64,000 bases of DNA. Origin: Turbatrix aceti. Its lineage: Eukaryota; Nematoda; Chromadorea; Rhabditida; Panagrolaimidae. Below, piece after piece: positions 34,335-47,500 of the stretch. The DNA lies in the NCBI GenBank assembly GCA_963969345.1, contig OZ017766.1, forward strand, positions 9,176,001 to 9,240,000, in the 5' to 3' direction. Under the pieces are notes generated by a model that was given only the letters and a program-made list of their open reading frames with translations, did not search any database and had not been told where the DNA came from. Position numbers and translations under genes: made by a program. How positions within the stretch are numbered: the stretch's first letter is position 1; each line of letters opens with the position of its first letter.

Positions 34335-37300
34335 TTAAAAATCCTCCAAAAACGTTTCTTCCTCTTCGTTCTCATAATCCTTCAACTTGAAAAGCATGGT
34401 CGCCGAGTGCATTGTATGCGAGAGGAATTCGTATTCCTGATGAACGTCCCTGAGCCTCTGAAGTCTGATAGCCAGGGTATGCGAGAAGCTTTCATCCTTC
34501 CTCTTCTGCGCTGCAGCCTGTTCGCCTTGGGTCCGAACAATATCAGAATCCAATTTGTCAAAAACAGATTCAAACCAATTCAGGCTGTCGTAGAAGTACA
34601 CCTGGTTGAGAAGTGTCAAAATATACGCGACACCGAGGCAGAATCCATCGTCGACAAAAGTGAAGTCATCATCGTTCTGAGACCTGCGTCCAACTTTTGA
34701 TCTGCACGCAAGAATGTGTTCCGTGTAATTAACCATCAACGCGGGAACAATTATAAAAAAATTTCGAAGATGAATAAATTTTTCATAATTTCGAAATTCT
34801 TTTGCGAATACGGTAATTAGCATTTCGATGTAGTCATTTGAGGGGGTAAAACTTTCGCCAAAATGCTCGATCATGGAATCAATGCCGTGGGCAATGTCTG
34901 TGGATCTCGGGGAAGCTCCGAGGGCTTCGGTCATCGATTTGAGACATCCATCGACCCCGGGATCGTCTGGCAGCTGGGTGGCACTCGCAGATGCCGACAT
35001 AACATGGCTGTACAACTTTGGCACAAAGTGTAGTGCCAGTGATGCCGATTCCGCTGCCCCAGCACGAATCAGGCGAATAAACCCGATCGCGTTGCCAATC
35101 TGCGTGATCAATTCTCGGAATTTGTCCAAAAAAGTTTGGCCACTCGCTGTCACGCCAAGTTTTGTGATGGATGCGTTGAAGCGTTCTGCGCGTCGGAATG
35201 GGTACTAAAAATTTATTTCAGCAAAAAAAATTAGTTTTTTTTTTTATTTTTTGAAGATTTTTTTTTCATTTTCAATGTTTTTTTTTATCTTACAAAATTT
35301 TGTTACCAAAAAAATGAGTTCAAATTCTTTTAAATGTTTTATCAGAACTAAAAGTTTTTTTTTTAATTTTGTGAAAAAAAATACATTTTTTTATAAAATT
35401 TTTTCGTAATAAACTAAAAAATGTTATAAAAAAATTAAAAAAAAAAAAATTTTTTTAGTAAATTTTTTTTTCAATTTTGTGGCCAAAAATGTTTTCTATT
35501 TGCATTTCAAAAATAACTCACCATTTGGTTGAGTTCGTCGATGGAATCTCGATAATGTTTGATTTCTTTGACGAGTTGGTATTTGATTTGGTCATCAAAC
35601 AAAAACTGAGAAAATGTATGGAATTTGATTTTCAAAAGTTGATACGCGTAGTTTACGGCAAGATTGACGATACCGCTGCCGTGGGTTTTGATGGAATTGA
35701 CAACCTGCTGGACACGCATCACGTTCAGGCTTCGATTTTTTCCTGTTTTTTCGATGAATAACTGAAAAAAATGGGTTTCATGAAAAAAATCAGGAAATTT
35801 TTTTTTTCGTATCCAGTCAATATTTTTTTTTTCAATTTCAGAAAATAAAAACTGTTTTCTTGGAGAAAAAGGGCGAAAACAATACAAAAAATTTTCCACT
35901 TGAGACCAAAACAGTAATTCCCAGTGTCCCAAAGAAACGCATGTTGCGCGCACTTTTGCAACTCAAAAACAAAATTCAATCACGGTGTTTCCCAAAAAAT
36001 CCGTCAGAAATCAACAAACCTGTTCGTTGAGATCGTATCCATAATTCGACACAAAAACATCCAAATTTTTCACCACAACAAGGATATCGAGTCCCTGATC
36101 AACTGTCATGTAGGGTAAATTCGTTGTCGCAAGTTCTAGGCCAAATCTCTGCGATGCAAGTCTCCGCATCTTGGTATACGTCTCGCCATCGTGCAGAGCT
36201 ACCGCCGTGATGTTGTAAAACGTTTTTTCGAGGTAAATTTCGACTTCGCCTACAAAAAAATCAAAAAATTCCACAAATCGGAATTTGTTCACTCCATTCC
36301 ACAAAAAACCCACGTTTAACACTGACGACTTCATCGACGACCCTGAAGGGCTTCAGATGAATCCAGAGTTTTGCTCTCAGCGTTTGGGTGTTCGTTTCGA
36401 CAGCTGAAGCGTTCGATTGTTGTTGGAGGTTCTTCGCAGCCTTGTTCGACGGGTAGAGGCGTGCTTCGAGCTCGTCCATCGTCTGGTTCTGTCTCGCGTG
36501 CACCGCCAACCTTAGGTCATTTTCCACGAGTGTGCACATTTTTTCCACAATGTTCTGAAAAATAAGCGGATCGCTTATTTAAAAAAATAAGCGGATCGCT
36601 TATTTTTCGAAAAATCGTTCATTTTTCGAAAAAAATAAGCGAAAGCGGAAATAAGCGCTGCATTTGTTAAAACAAAATTATGTAAATTGTTTTAAAATCC
36701 CAAAATAAGCATTGCACATATTTATTTTGGGATTTTTTTTCATATTTATTTTGAGGAAAATAAGCAAACTGTTTATTTGAAAAATAAGCGGATGTCAAAA
36801 ATAAGCGCAACGCCTATTTCTTTAAATAAACGAATGTCAAACATTTTTCGCTTCATCAGATTTTTTTAAAAATTTGTTATCAATTGTAAAATGTTAAAAT
36901 AAGCATCCCGCTTATTTTTCAAAAATAAACGTTTTGCTTATTTTTAAAAAATAAGCGTTTTGCTTATTTTTAAAAAATAAGCGTTTTGCTTATTTTTCAA
37001 AAAATAAGCGTTTCTTTACTAAAAACCGACTAACCTTTCTGAAGCCCTCCAAAACCTCAGCCTTGAAAGCCTTCTCAACAGTCGCCCGTTCGCAGTGCTT
37101 TGCCTTCGCCGCGTACTTTCCGGCATCCTGCAACGCTGCGAGAAACCGTTCAACCCCGTCAATCGGATACAACGGGTCATCCGTGATTGCCGAAAAATAC
37201 ACGCTGATCAGTGACCTGTGCAGGTAGAGAAACGAGCAATCCGTGACCTTCGCGCAGGTCTGCCCAATGTCAATAATAATTCCCAGACGCCTGATGAGTT

Positions 37301-40300
37301 CCTCGACTTCACACGCATCGACGGGTGTCAGGTGTTTTTTGTAACTCCCAATTTCGAGGGAAACCGCACAGGTGGCAAGCGTTGTTTTTGTCAGCGAAGT
37401 TGTGAGTGCCTTTTCTGCGATAACGAGCGCAGATACCCAGTCAACATTTTTCTCGTCTTTGGGAACTTCGACGTCACCTGCTGCCCCACCTGCACCACCG
37501 GTGGTAGCGACAAGCTGAGATTTGATAGTATCAAGAATCCGAAGCAGGCATCCAGACCAGTACTGAGCAGCGTGGAGGAACCACTCGGTGATCGTCGGCC
37601 AGAAGAAAATCATCGTCGAGCGAACTTCCTGGACAAGTTCGATGAGCTTGAAAATAACTTGTGCATTGGATTTTAGCAGGGTGCGTTCTGCGACGAGGTG
37701 ACTGGATAGGACGCCTCTGACAAAGGACACGACGCGGAGGCTGATGAGGGCACCGCGCGTCACGAGGCGGTACTGATTGGTTAGGAATTGGTGGGTGTTG
37801 TTTTGGAAATCGGATGGGGTTTTCATCTGGAAATTGAACAATTTTTGAAAATACGCGCAGGATTATTTCGAAAATAAGCGGGGTCATAATAAGTACGAAA
37901 ATGAGCACATCCGATTATACTTATTTTATTTTGAACATAAGCGGTATCAAATATAAGCAACTCGCTAATTTTTATTTTTTTTGAAAAACATGAAAAAAAA
38001 TTTAAAAAAATTTAAAAAAAAAAAATTTTATAAAAATAATTTTAAAAAAAATTTAAAAAAAAAATTTTAAAAATGCGGCTTTTTCATGGGTGCCAGGGAC
38101 GAGTAAACCTTCGTGTTAGTTCGCAAACAAATTTAAATTTTTGCGTTCGTGTTCGTTCGTGAACAGATTTGCTTTGTTCGAGTTCATTCGCGAACGAAGA
38201 TAAATTTTGCGAACATAAAACGAACAAAAATTTGTGTAAAATCAGTTTATCGGTGCCAAAATTGATGTTATTTTTCCAAAAAATTAAAAATAGTGTCAAT
38301 TGTCTTCGACAATAAAAAGTGTAGGAAAACTGTCACCAAAAACGTGAAAACGCTTACGTTTACATTTTTATGCCCAGTTTGGACAAAATTTTGTATAAAT
38401 TATGCTAAAAATCTGTTCGTTGTTTGTTCGTGTTCGTTCGCGAACACTGACAAAAATGTTCACGTTTGTTCGATTTTTCGAACAAAATTAACAAAAAAAT
38501 GTTCGTGTTCGTTCGAGAACAAAAAAAAATGGATGTTCGCCCATCCCTCCAAATAAGCGTCCCAAAAAATCCCACCAACCTGCTGCATCTCAAACTTCCA
38601 CTCCGCCAACGCAGCCGTCTGCTGTCCCAATTCCTTGCCCAGAGACTCGGTCATCAGATCGTAAACTTGTTTTTCCATCGATCCGAGTTGTCCGAGCAAC
38701 TTTTTGTCAATAAGCTTGACCGTATCCGGGCACATTCTCGTCAAAAACTCAATCGGGATAAACTGAACGTCGCCGACGAGTTGGAAACAAAAAAGTTTTT
38801 TGTGCGTAGCAACGAGTTGTTTGACAGCTTTTTTGTCCAGGGATTGGAGGCGATTTGAAATTATTGCCAGTGCAAAGATCGCCACGAGATCCCGCTTGAT
38901 AACCGGGTCTTCCTTCTCCCAGAGTGTTGCAAAATCGCTGACGATGCGCTGCATCCTCTGGGCAAAGGGCTTGTCTTCGACGAGTTCTCGTGGAAGCGGG
39001 AGGTCAATTAGGTTCTAAAAAATAAAAAAATGAAACTATTTTTCGATTTTTTTCGATTCAAAAATTTTTCTAAATTTATTATTTTTTTTACTTTTTTTTT
39101 AAATTTTTTTTGAAACATTTTCTGTTTTTAAACTTTTTTTAAAATCATTTTTTCTCTTTAAATTTTGTTCAACAATTTTTTTCATTATTTTTTTTATTTT
39201 TTTGATACACTTTTTTATCAAAATTTCTTTTTTATTTTTTTTTCAATTTCTTTTTCAAAATTTTTGTTTTTCAAATTTTGTTTTCTAAAAAATTTTCACT
39301 GAATTTTTTTAAAAACAAAATATGAATGAAACTTTTTTTATTTAATTTTTTAGTTTTTTTCCATCATAAATTTCTAAAAATTCGTTCAATTTTTTTTCTC
39401 ACCTGAAAAACGTATCCAGACATGACGGTAGCGTCAATGTTGGCAATCATGCCGAGAAGAGACTTGAATCTCTCGTCAACGGCATTGAACTGCGCAGGAT
39501 TGTGCTGTACCATCTGCATCGTCTTCGCGTAGACCTTCCAGTGCTCGCCGAGGCAGGGGTGGGTTCGGATGATTTCCTCGAGAGTGGCCATGGTTGTCAG
39601 GAGTTCTCCATACGCGGCCCAGACTCGGCACATCAGGCGGTCCTGGGCTTTTTGGAATGTTGCGGCGCTGAAGATTGAAAAAAACATAACAACTTGAAAA
39701 AAAAATTTACGCTTATTTCGCTCGCTTATTTTTTTAAGCGGAATAAGCGTAAAATGAAGAAAATTTAAAATCCACAATTTTTTAAATCAGCGATCCGCTT
39801 ATTTTTTTAAATAAGCAATCCGCTTATTTTTTTTAAATAAGCGACCCGCTTATTTTTTTTAAATAAGCGATCCGCTTATTTTTTTAAATAAGCGATCCGC
39901 TTATTTTTTTAAATAAGCGATCCGCTTATTTTTTTAAATAAGCGATCCGCTTATTTTGGAAAAATGAGCGATCTGCATTTTTCTTGCAAATAAGCGATCC
40001 GCTAATTTTATTGAAAACTGACGGCTGGATTTTTTTCAAAAAATTAGTCAATTCGAATTTCGACCCTTTCCTTCCCAAAAAAAACTCACGGAAGATTAAA
40101 AAACGCGTGTAACTGTCGAATAATATTTGCCGCAACATCGTAAACCCGTGTAATAAACAACGAAAGATCATGCAGCGTTCCGAGAAAGTTGGCGATCATC
40201 TTGACGCATCCGCCTTCGTCATCCAGCAGTCCATCTGCTAAAAAACCCTCAAAATCGTTCAAATGTGCAAAAAAAGTCCAAAAAACCCACGATCCTCTCC

Positions 40301-40582
40301 GTAGAGTAGGAGAGCGTCAAAAAACGCCTCCCTGGCATAGGCATCGAGTTCCTGGCACTCGAGAGTCAGGGTGGCAAAAGCGACGACGTAGCGATCAAAT
40401 GGACCGTTGCCGGAGCCGGTCAGGGAAGCAACACTCGTCACGACATCCCGGAATCCGGATGAACACATGGCGACGGGTCTGTCGGTGAGGAGGGCAGTGT
40501 CGGAGCGTCGGAGGGTTTCGAGGGCGTCTTGGAAGCGCTTTTGCAGCAGGAGACGCGCTCGTTCTTCTCGGGCGTTGTCCAT
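34335..40582 (-). CDS. WASHC4: WASH complex subunit 4 (SWIP / KIAA1033)
   Basis: Nine exons (40291-40582, 40090-40237, 39403-39667, 38580-39014, 37035-37826, 36314-36554, 36020-36249, 35522-35761, 34335-35204), all phases agree, 1170 residues; human SWIP is about the same length. The protein belongs to the WASH complex, which drives Arp2/3 actin assembly on endosomes. The best-conserved part is the C-terminal half: GLDILVVVKNLDVFVS, RVQQVVNSIKTHGSGIVN, FHTFSQFLFDD, YPFRRAERFNASITKLGVT, FRELITQIGNAIGFIRLIR, IHLRNFFIIVPAL and DDGFCLGVAYILTLLNQ. The first exons are less conserved, so the start at 40582 is the likeliest rather than proven. A foldback element begins about 30 bp upstream of it. Introns 2, 4 and 5 are filled with AATAAGCG and GTTCGCGAAC palindromic repeats. 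Confidence 0.92.
36556..37016. repeat. AATAAGCG palindromic repeats in WASHC4 intron 5
   Basis: Repeated AATAAGCGGATCGCTTATT palindromes and half sites, mixed with AT spacers, occupy the whole intron between exons 5 and 6. An inner segment (36690-36760) is itself an inverted repeat with ATGTAAATTG- and TTGGGATTTT-like parts. Same family at 37860-37970, 39710-40020 and 41250-41410. Confidence 0.75.
38094..38550. mobile_element. GTTCGCGAAC-family foldback element in WASHC4 intron 4
   Basis: Arrays of GTTCGTGTTCGTTCGCGAAC-like units sit at both ends (38100-38210 and 38410-38525) around a unique core of about 190 bp (38235-38405). The termini read CAGGGACGAG on the left and, inverted, GGAGGGATGGGCGAAC on the right. 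The same core appears in reverse orientation at 48955-49140. No target duplication could be confirmed here. Confidence 0.7.
39705..40025. repeat. AATAAGCGATCCGCTTATT palindromic minisatellite in WASHC4 intron 2
   Basis: About nine nearly regular units of 26-28 bp (AAATAAGCGATCCGCTTATT plus a T tract), with diverged half units at both ends. Each unit is a perfect or near-perfect palindrome. The central units are almost identical, so the array expanded recently. Confidence 0.85.
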
Positions 40583-40611
40583 GGTCTTCAAAAACGGGAT
40601 AAACGCTTACA

Positions 40612-41228
40612 AGGAAAGTGTTAGGCAGTGTTTTTGGAAATTCTTCACAAAATTTTGCCAAAAAGTTGCTTTTCCCATGAAAAATTTGAACCGTAAAATT
40701 CACCTGCCTGAGGCATCTACAGGCGGAGTTACGATCGCCTAAAATCGCGTTTTTGCCATTTTTGACGATTTTTGGCACGTTGTAGCTAAAATACTACGGT
40801 ATTTTAAAAGCCGAGGTACATATTGATCGAACGTAGTTTTTTATGCAGAATCTGATAAAAATATAAGAATGTACGGTTAGCCACTTTGAAAAATGCCGAA
40901 ATTTGCATTTAAAAATTGTGTCACAATGGCAACATTGGTTTTCGGCATTTTTCAAGGTGGCAACCCTACATTCTTATATTTTTATCGGATTCTCCATCAA
41001 AAACTACGTCGGCCAATATGTACCTCGGCTTTTGAAATGCCGTAGTTTTTTTAGTTACAACGTGCCAAAAAGTGTCAAAAATGGCAAAAACACGATTTTA
41101 GGCGATCGTAACTCCGCCTGTAGATGCCTCAGGCAGGTGAATTTTACGGTACAAACTTTTCATAGTAAAAGCAACTTTTTGGCAAAAATTCGTGAAAAAT
41201 TTCCAAAACGCTGTCAAAAATTTTCCTG
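40612..41228. mobile_element. Foldback (MITE-like) element just upstream of WASHC4
   Basis: Two arms of about 290 bp (40612-40905 and 40925-41228) are inverted copies; shared blocks include GTGAATTTTACGGT, GGCGATCGTAACTCCGCCTG (41102-41121 and its inverse near 40727) and CAACTTTTTGGCAAAA. It has no transposase frame. The left end lies about 30 bp from the WASHC4 start codon, so it occupies the 5' leader or promoter. Confidence 0.8.
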
Positions 41229-41249
41229 TTGACAATTTCAGTAGTTTTG

Positions 41250-41410
41250 AAAATAAGCGGCCCGCTTATATAAGCGATCTGCTATGTTTCGCCAATATAA
41301 GCGGCCCGCTTATTTAAAAAAACTATGCCGTCAATTTTTTTATTGCTCCTCTCAATTTCAGTCGTTTCGAAAATAAGCGGCCCGCTTATATAAGCAAAAC
41401 CGCTAATTCA
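41250..41410. repeat. AATAAGCGGCCCGCTTATT palindromes between TSR1 and WASHC4
   Basis: Three palindromic units with a GGCCC or GATC centre and variants ending TATAAGCG. It continues the family that fills the WASHC4 introns, here outside a gene. Confidence 0.7.
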
Positions 41411-41598
41411 TACCACGAGTGCCCCAAAAAAATTCAAAAATGTCAAACCGCAATCATCGGTTAGTAAAAAACTTCCATCATCCTTCCTCCAAGAATAACA
41501 ATTTTTATTATCCGAAAAACTAAACTTTCATCAAAAAAACAAAACAAAACTCAACAACAAATCAAATCCAATCCAAAAAAAATCCAAGCAAGTCTCAT

Positions 41599-44500
41599 TC
41601 ACATTTGCATGGCTTCTTCTCCGCCCTGAACCACCTCATTCTTCTTCTTCGCCTCAACAGCATCCAAAATCTGCTTTGCAGTGATCATTCCTCCGTCTTC
41701 CGAATCCCCGGCTCTGGTGAGTCGAGCGTTGTACGTCCACTTCGGGAAGACTCTCTTGTAGAGGTTCATCATGACGTTGTCCTGCGTGGTCAGTGCCTGG
41801 TCGAAGAGGCACTTCATAAGGCCGTGCGTGCCGAGGGATTCCTTGATGTGTCCGCGACGGCCCTTTGGGGTGTAGATTTCGATGGGTTTGAACCACTCCA
41901 CGTCCTCTGGGTTGAAGAACATGTATCGGACGGTAGCGAGACGGGAATTCACCTTGAAGGGATGACCCGAGAGGACGACGCGTTTGAGAACGATACGATC
42001 GGGGTTAGGATCGAGGACGGAGCCTGTAGCGACGAGGTGTTGGCGGCCTTTGGCGTCTCGGAGGTAGACGAGCACGCTGGCGGGGGCGATGGTCACGGGA
42101 GCGTACATGGATGCGACAAAAGCCTGATCGGTCGTTGGCATAAAGCGTTCCAGCTGAAAATTAGATTTTTTTATGTTCAAAACACGGGAAATTCAATTTT
42201 TTTGTTTGATTTAAAAAAAAATTTTTTGATTTAAAAATGCCAAACAAATTCCAATTTTGAGCTGTTTGATTTTATCGCTTTTAATTTTACACTATTACTA
42301 TAGCGCCAAGGTTAGTAATTGCATTCGTGATATCAAAGTTTGCTGGAGGGATGAACCGGCAGAAAAACACGCGCCCAAATTGCATTTTTGATATTTTAAA
42401 AACAGATTTTTTTTGAAAAACAACAGCACTTACAGGAATGCTTGATACACTATCACACGGTGCGGAGTGTTCCCAACACGAAAATTTTTAGCGATTTTGT
42501 AAAAGTGTTATGTATTCGTCGACAGTTTTCGGGTATTCATATCATTTGCATTTTTTTGGCATTTTGCCATTGTGTCAAGCTAAGATCAAGCTTTTTATAG
42601 CACTTCGCGCTTTATCGATTGCTTGCAAATGAACTTCGCTGCAGGAGTCCAAAGAGAGAAAATATCGAATTTTGCTTTAGGCCTCCTGCCTTCCCTGTAC
42701 TAAAATTTAAAAATTTCGTCTCAGTCCTGTCTTGGCACTACCCAAAGCTTCAATTTAAGCCGGCATTTGTGATTCTTTATCTACAGGCCTTGACGGAGAG
42801 GGCAAATGAAATTTTGACTATCTTGACTACGTCGCGGGTGCACCCGTTGTACGATGATTCTGCCCAAATCATGCTTTGTTTTACTAAATCCGACCTCCCG
42901 ATGCCAAAGAAACACAAAAAAAGTAGCTATCACAATCTGCAAGCGATATGGACTACGCATAACAGTACTCTGAAACAGGGAACTATGCACGCGCGCGGTG
43001 TTCCCCTGGGCTTTTGACGGCCAAATAGCTTGTGTTTTGGAATGCTGCTACATTGCCCTATACCTGATTGCTTACCTTTTTTTGTGTTTCTTTGGCATCA
43101 GGAGGTCGGATTTAGTAAAACAAAGCATGATTTGGGCAGAATCATCGTACAACGGGTGCACCCGCGACGTAGTCAAGATAGTCAAAATTTCATTTGCCCT
43201 CTCCGTCAAGGCCTGTAGATAAAGAATCACAAATGCCGGCTTAAATTGAAGCTTTGGGTAGTGCCAAGACAGGACTGAGACGAAATTTTTAAATTTTAGT
43301 ACAGGGAAGGCAGGAGGCCTAAAGCAAAATTCGATATTTTCTCTCTTTGGACTCCTGCAGCGAAGTTCATTTGCAAGCAATCGATAAAGCGCGAAGTGCT
43401 ATAAAAAGCTTGATCTTAGCTTGACACAATGGCAAAATGCCAAAAAAATGCAAATGATATGAATACCCGAAAACTGTCGACGAATACATAACACTTTTAC
43501 AAAATCGCTAAAAATTTTCGTGTTGGGAACACTCCGCACCGTGCTATCATTCGACTCATTTTTTGACGGAAAATTGTAAAAATTAAAAAAAAAATTATTT
43601 TTACTTTTTGTTTTTAAAAACGTTACTTTTTTGCCGTTTTTTTTGGTTTTTTGATCCAGCATATTTTCCTAAACTGATCAAAAACGTAAAAACCCAATTT
43701 TTTAAACGTCCAAATCGTTTTGGAAACATTTTATTAATTAAAACCAAATTTCGCGTATTTTCGAACCAATTTTGCGATTTTTCCAAAAAAATTTCAATCA
43801 AAAGCTTCTTTTTTTATGTTTTTGAAAAATAAAAATAAAATTTTTTTTTTCAAAAAAAACCAACCTTAAACTTATCACCATTCGTGTGTTGCGAAAACAT
43901 CGGTGCAGCTTCAAAACGCCGAAAACCGACATGAAAAACGAGGGTTTCCTTGTTTTGAATAGGAAAATTGCACGTTGGATGTCGTCGAAGAACGACGTTG
44001 AGCAGCGACATGCGATGTTCGTGCTTCATGATACTGTACACCACCATCGGTGCTTCCGTGCCCCATTCCTCGATAATATGCGCGGGTACGCTGCGAACGT
44101 AGAGACTCACATAATCGCCATGGATGACCGCGTTGTTGCCATCCTCGCCTCCGACTGTGTTCTGGAGAATTTCCTGGAGCAGGCGTTTTCGAGTCTGTTT
44201 GAAATTTCCAAATTTGAAGATGCGAGCGTACTCGATGGGAAGATTTTCCTTGGGATCCCAGGGCGAGGTGCGGAAGCTTTTCAGGCCACGGTATTTCTGG
44301 AAACGTACACGAGCTGGTACGTCGATGGGAGTGTCGATTTCATCCGGGAATTCAGCGTCTTCACGTTCACGTCGGAATTTTTCGACCGCGTCGACGTCCA
44401 TGTCATCGTCGTAGAAGGTCTCGCCTGAAAAAAAAATAATGTAAATTAATAACAAAAAAAATTAAAAAAACTTTTATTTCACACGAAAAAAAAATTAAAT

Positions 44501-47500
44501 GGATTTTATAATTTTATTACATTTTATAAAAAATTCCTGAATTTTTTTAAATTTTATTACATTTTATAAAAAATTCCTGAATTTTTTTTTATTTTATTAC
44601 ATTTTATAAAAAATTCCTGATTTTTTTTAAACTTAAAAAAAAATTTTTTTTCAATATTAAAAAAACAAAAATTTGAAATTAAAATAAACAAAAATTAAAA
44701 ATTAAAAAAAAACAAAAATTTAAAATTTAAAAATAATTTAAAAAAATGATTTTTCTAAATTTTCGAAACGCGCAAAAAAAATTGAAATCTGCAAAACACT
44801 GCATTTTAGTTTTTTTTTCTACAAAAAGTGAATGCAATCGCAAAAAAAACAGTTTTGGGGGTAAAAAAACGATTTTTTTGTTTCAAAAATGAAAAAAAAT
44901 TATTTTTTAGTAAAAAATAATAAATAAAAACAATTTTTTAAACAAAATCCAAAAACTTTTAAATCTCCCCAAAAAAAACACCTGACTCACCTGCTTCGCT
45001 CTGAACAATGACCGACTTGGCCAAGTCAATGTCATCGCCTTCGCCGTCGACAAATCCAGGTCCAATCGGTCCGTCTGTCGGGGCAAAGTCATTTTCATCC
45101 TCGTCGTCGTCGTCATCTTCACCGCTCTCATCCTCGTCGTCGTCATCGCCGTCGTCCATGGCATCGTCCTCATCCCCGTCATCGTCACCGGCTTCGTCCT
45201 CGTCATCGACAATCCAAGCAGCCTGGTACTTACTGGTGCCCTTGGGCACAAGACGGGTCTCGGCTTTTTCGGCTTCAGCCTCTGTGACCATGTCATCGAT
45301 ATTCGGCTGGTCAGCGTCCATCGGATCGGGAATGACTTCGGTTTGGAGATCCATCTGGCGTTCATTTGGGCGGATAATCACGGATTCGCCTGAAAAGGGA
45401 CCATTTTTGGTTCAAAATATCGTTATCAGATAAAAAAATACAAAAATAAATTTTAAAAAAAATTATACGTAAAAATTATAAAAATTTTTACGTATAATTT
45501 TGGATTTTGGGTACAAAATCGTAAAAAATGCAGTTCTTGGAAAAAAACCCGTTTAAAAAATTTCGAAACAAAACCGCAAAAAAAATTATTTTACGGACCA
45601 AAGTAAAAAATCCATTTCTTCAGGTACAAAACAAAAAAAATTTTGAGGCAAAATAATTTGGATCCAAAAAATTGAAAACTATTTTTTGGTAAAAAAACAA
45701 TACAAAAATAATTATAAATGCAAAATACATTTTTTTACAATTTTGTAGCAAAATTTTTTTTCGAGAAAACGGTTTTTTTCTGAAAATTAAAAAAAGACGT
45801 AACCAAATTATTTTTTCGAAAAAAAACATTTGAAATTTAAAAAAAAATCGAAAAAAAAACATTTGTAATTAAAAAAATTTAAAAAAAAATTTTGTTATTT
45901 ACAAAAATATAATTTTTTGTTTTCTACAAAAAAAAATTTTTTTGTTGTTTACAAAAATATATTTTTTGTAAAAAAAACCCAACTTACCGCTCGCAAGTGC
46001 CGAATTATGCTTTCCACCGGGAATAGGATCCTTGAGACGCTCAATCCGATCAAGTTGAAAATCACCCAGTCCCTGAATGTGCACGAGACCGTTGGCATCC
46101 ATCGGAGGACCCCGAACAAAGCCCGTCAGCTTGAGCGTGCAGATTCCGTGTTCGACGTTGACGGCTTCCATCTGCTCGACGAGGAAATGACTCCGACGCT
46201 GCTGAAGGACCATCGGACGGCGACGGGTCGTCTGGAGGACGCGGACAATCGCCTGGGCTTCGGATACAGTATCCAGCGAGTATAGACGGTCGGTTTGGAG
46301 GCTCCTGGAGCGAAAAAATATTTTTAGTTTAGAAAAAAATTTTTTATAAGAAAAAAAATTTTTATACAATTTTTCTTCAAAATCGAAAAAAAAATCAAAA
46401 AAAAATTTCGTAAAAAAAATCAAAAAAAAAACCGTAAAAAATTTTTTTTTTTGGCAAAAAAATACGAAAAAAAGTTTTTTTTAATTTTTCGCCAAAAAAA
46501 TAAAAGAAAAAAATATTTATTGTGGATATTTTAATTTTTTTAACAAAACCGTTTTTTTTTATTTTTTTTATTTTTTTAAACAAAAAAAATTATAAAAAAA
46601 AGTTTGACTCACCATTGATTGGCAAGAGAAACAATGCTGTTGCGAACGCCTTCACGCTTCTTTCCAGAGGCCGGAAGTCCGTGGATGAGGTTAATATTTG
46701 CGGGAAAGCCATGAGCGAGGATCGATGACAGCAAAACCTCATTTCCCTGCGTGATTTCGCCATCGATGGGCCAGTTGATGACGAGGAGGTCAGAGGCCTT
46801 CAGGCAGTCGAGAACGTTGTCGATTTGATTGATCTGGGGGCAGACAAAGCCGAAGCGCGATTTTACGCGGGGGAAACTAAAAAAAATATGAACTTCGAAC
46901 AAAAAAATAATTAATTTTAATTCAAAAACCCTAAAAAAATTTCCGATTTTCAGAATAAAAAATCAAAATACAGAAAACCAAATAATAAACTTTTATTCAT
47001 TTTTGAAAAAAAAAACATTCACCGTTTCTTGCGAAAAAATATGTGTTTAAAAAAGTTTTTATTAATTTTGAAAAAAAAATGACAAGTTGTGCAACATTTT
47101 GCAGACTGTATCGTTTCGGAAAACCCTAAAAACTACAAAAAATAAAATTTTCGGAGAAAAATAGCGTAAAACATGTGTGCAGTAAAAAAGTAACAAAATC
47201 GACAGCATAAAACGTTACTTCTTCAAAGTTGATAGTCTCGCAACGAAAAATTCCAAAACGATCAAAAATCAGTTTTTTACAGTTTTGATCAATTTTTGAA
47301 AATTTTAGCATAAAAAATAGAAAAATGTATTTTTTCGATCAGGTAACCTCAAAAATAATCTGTTTTTTTTTAAATAAACAGAATGGAATACAAAAAATGC
47401 ACCAAATCAAAAAAAAAAGTTGTTTTAAGTAAAAAATCGTAAAATGACAATTTTTGGGTAAATACACCGTAAAACGTCCAAAAAAAACTTGGAAAATGCC

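Noticed and set aside
39784..39960. CRISPR-like array
   Set aside because: Units are contiguous palindromes with T-tract spacers of fixed sequence, not unique spacers, in a eukaryotic intron.
42619..43380. 132- and 102-codon frames as a gene pair
   Set aside because: They are mirror images on the two arms of the foldback element in TSR1 intron 5.
45008..45433. Ser-rich 141-codon plus-strand frame
   Set aside because: Antisense shadow of the Asp/Glu-rich exon 4 of TSR1.
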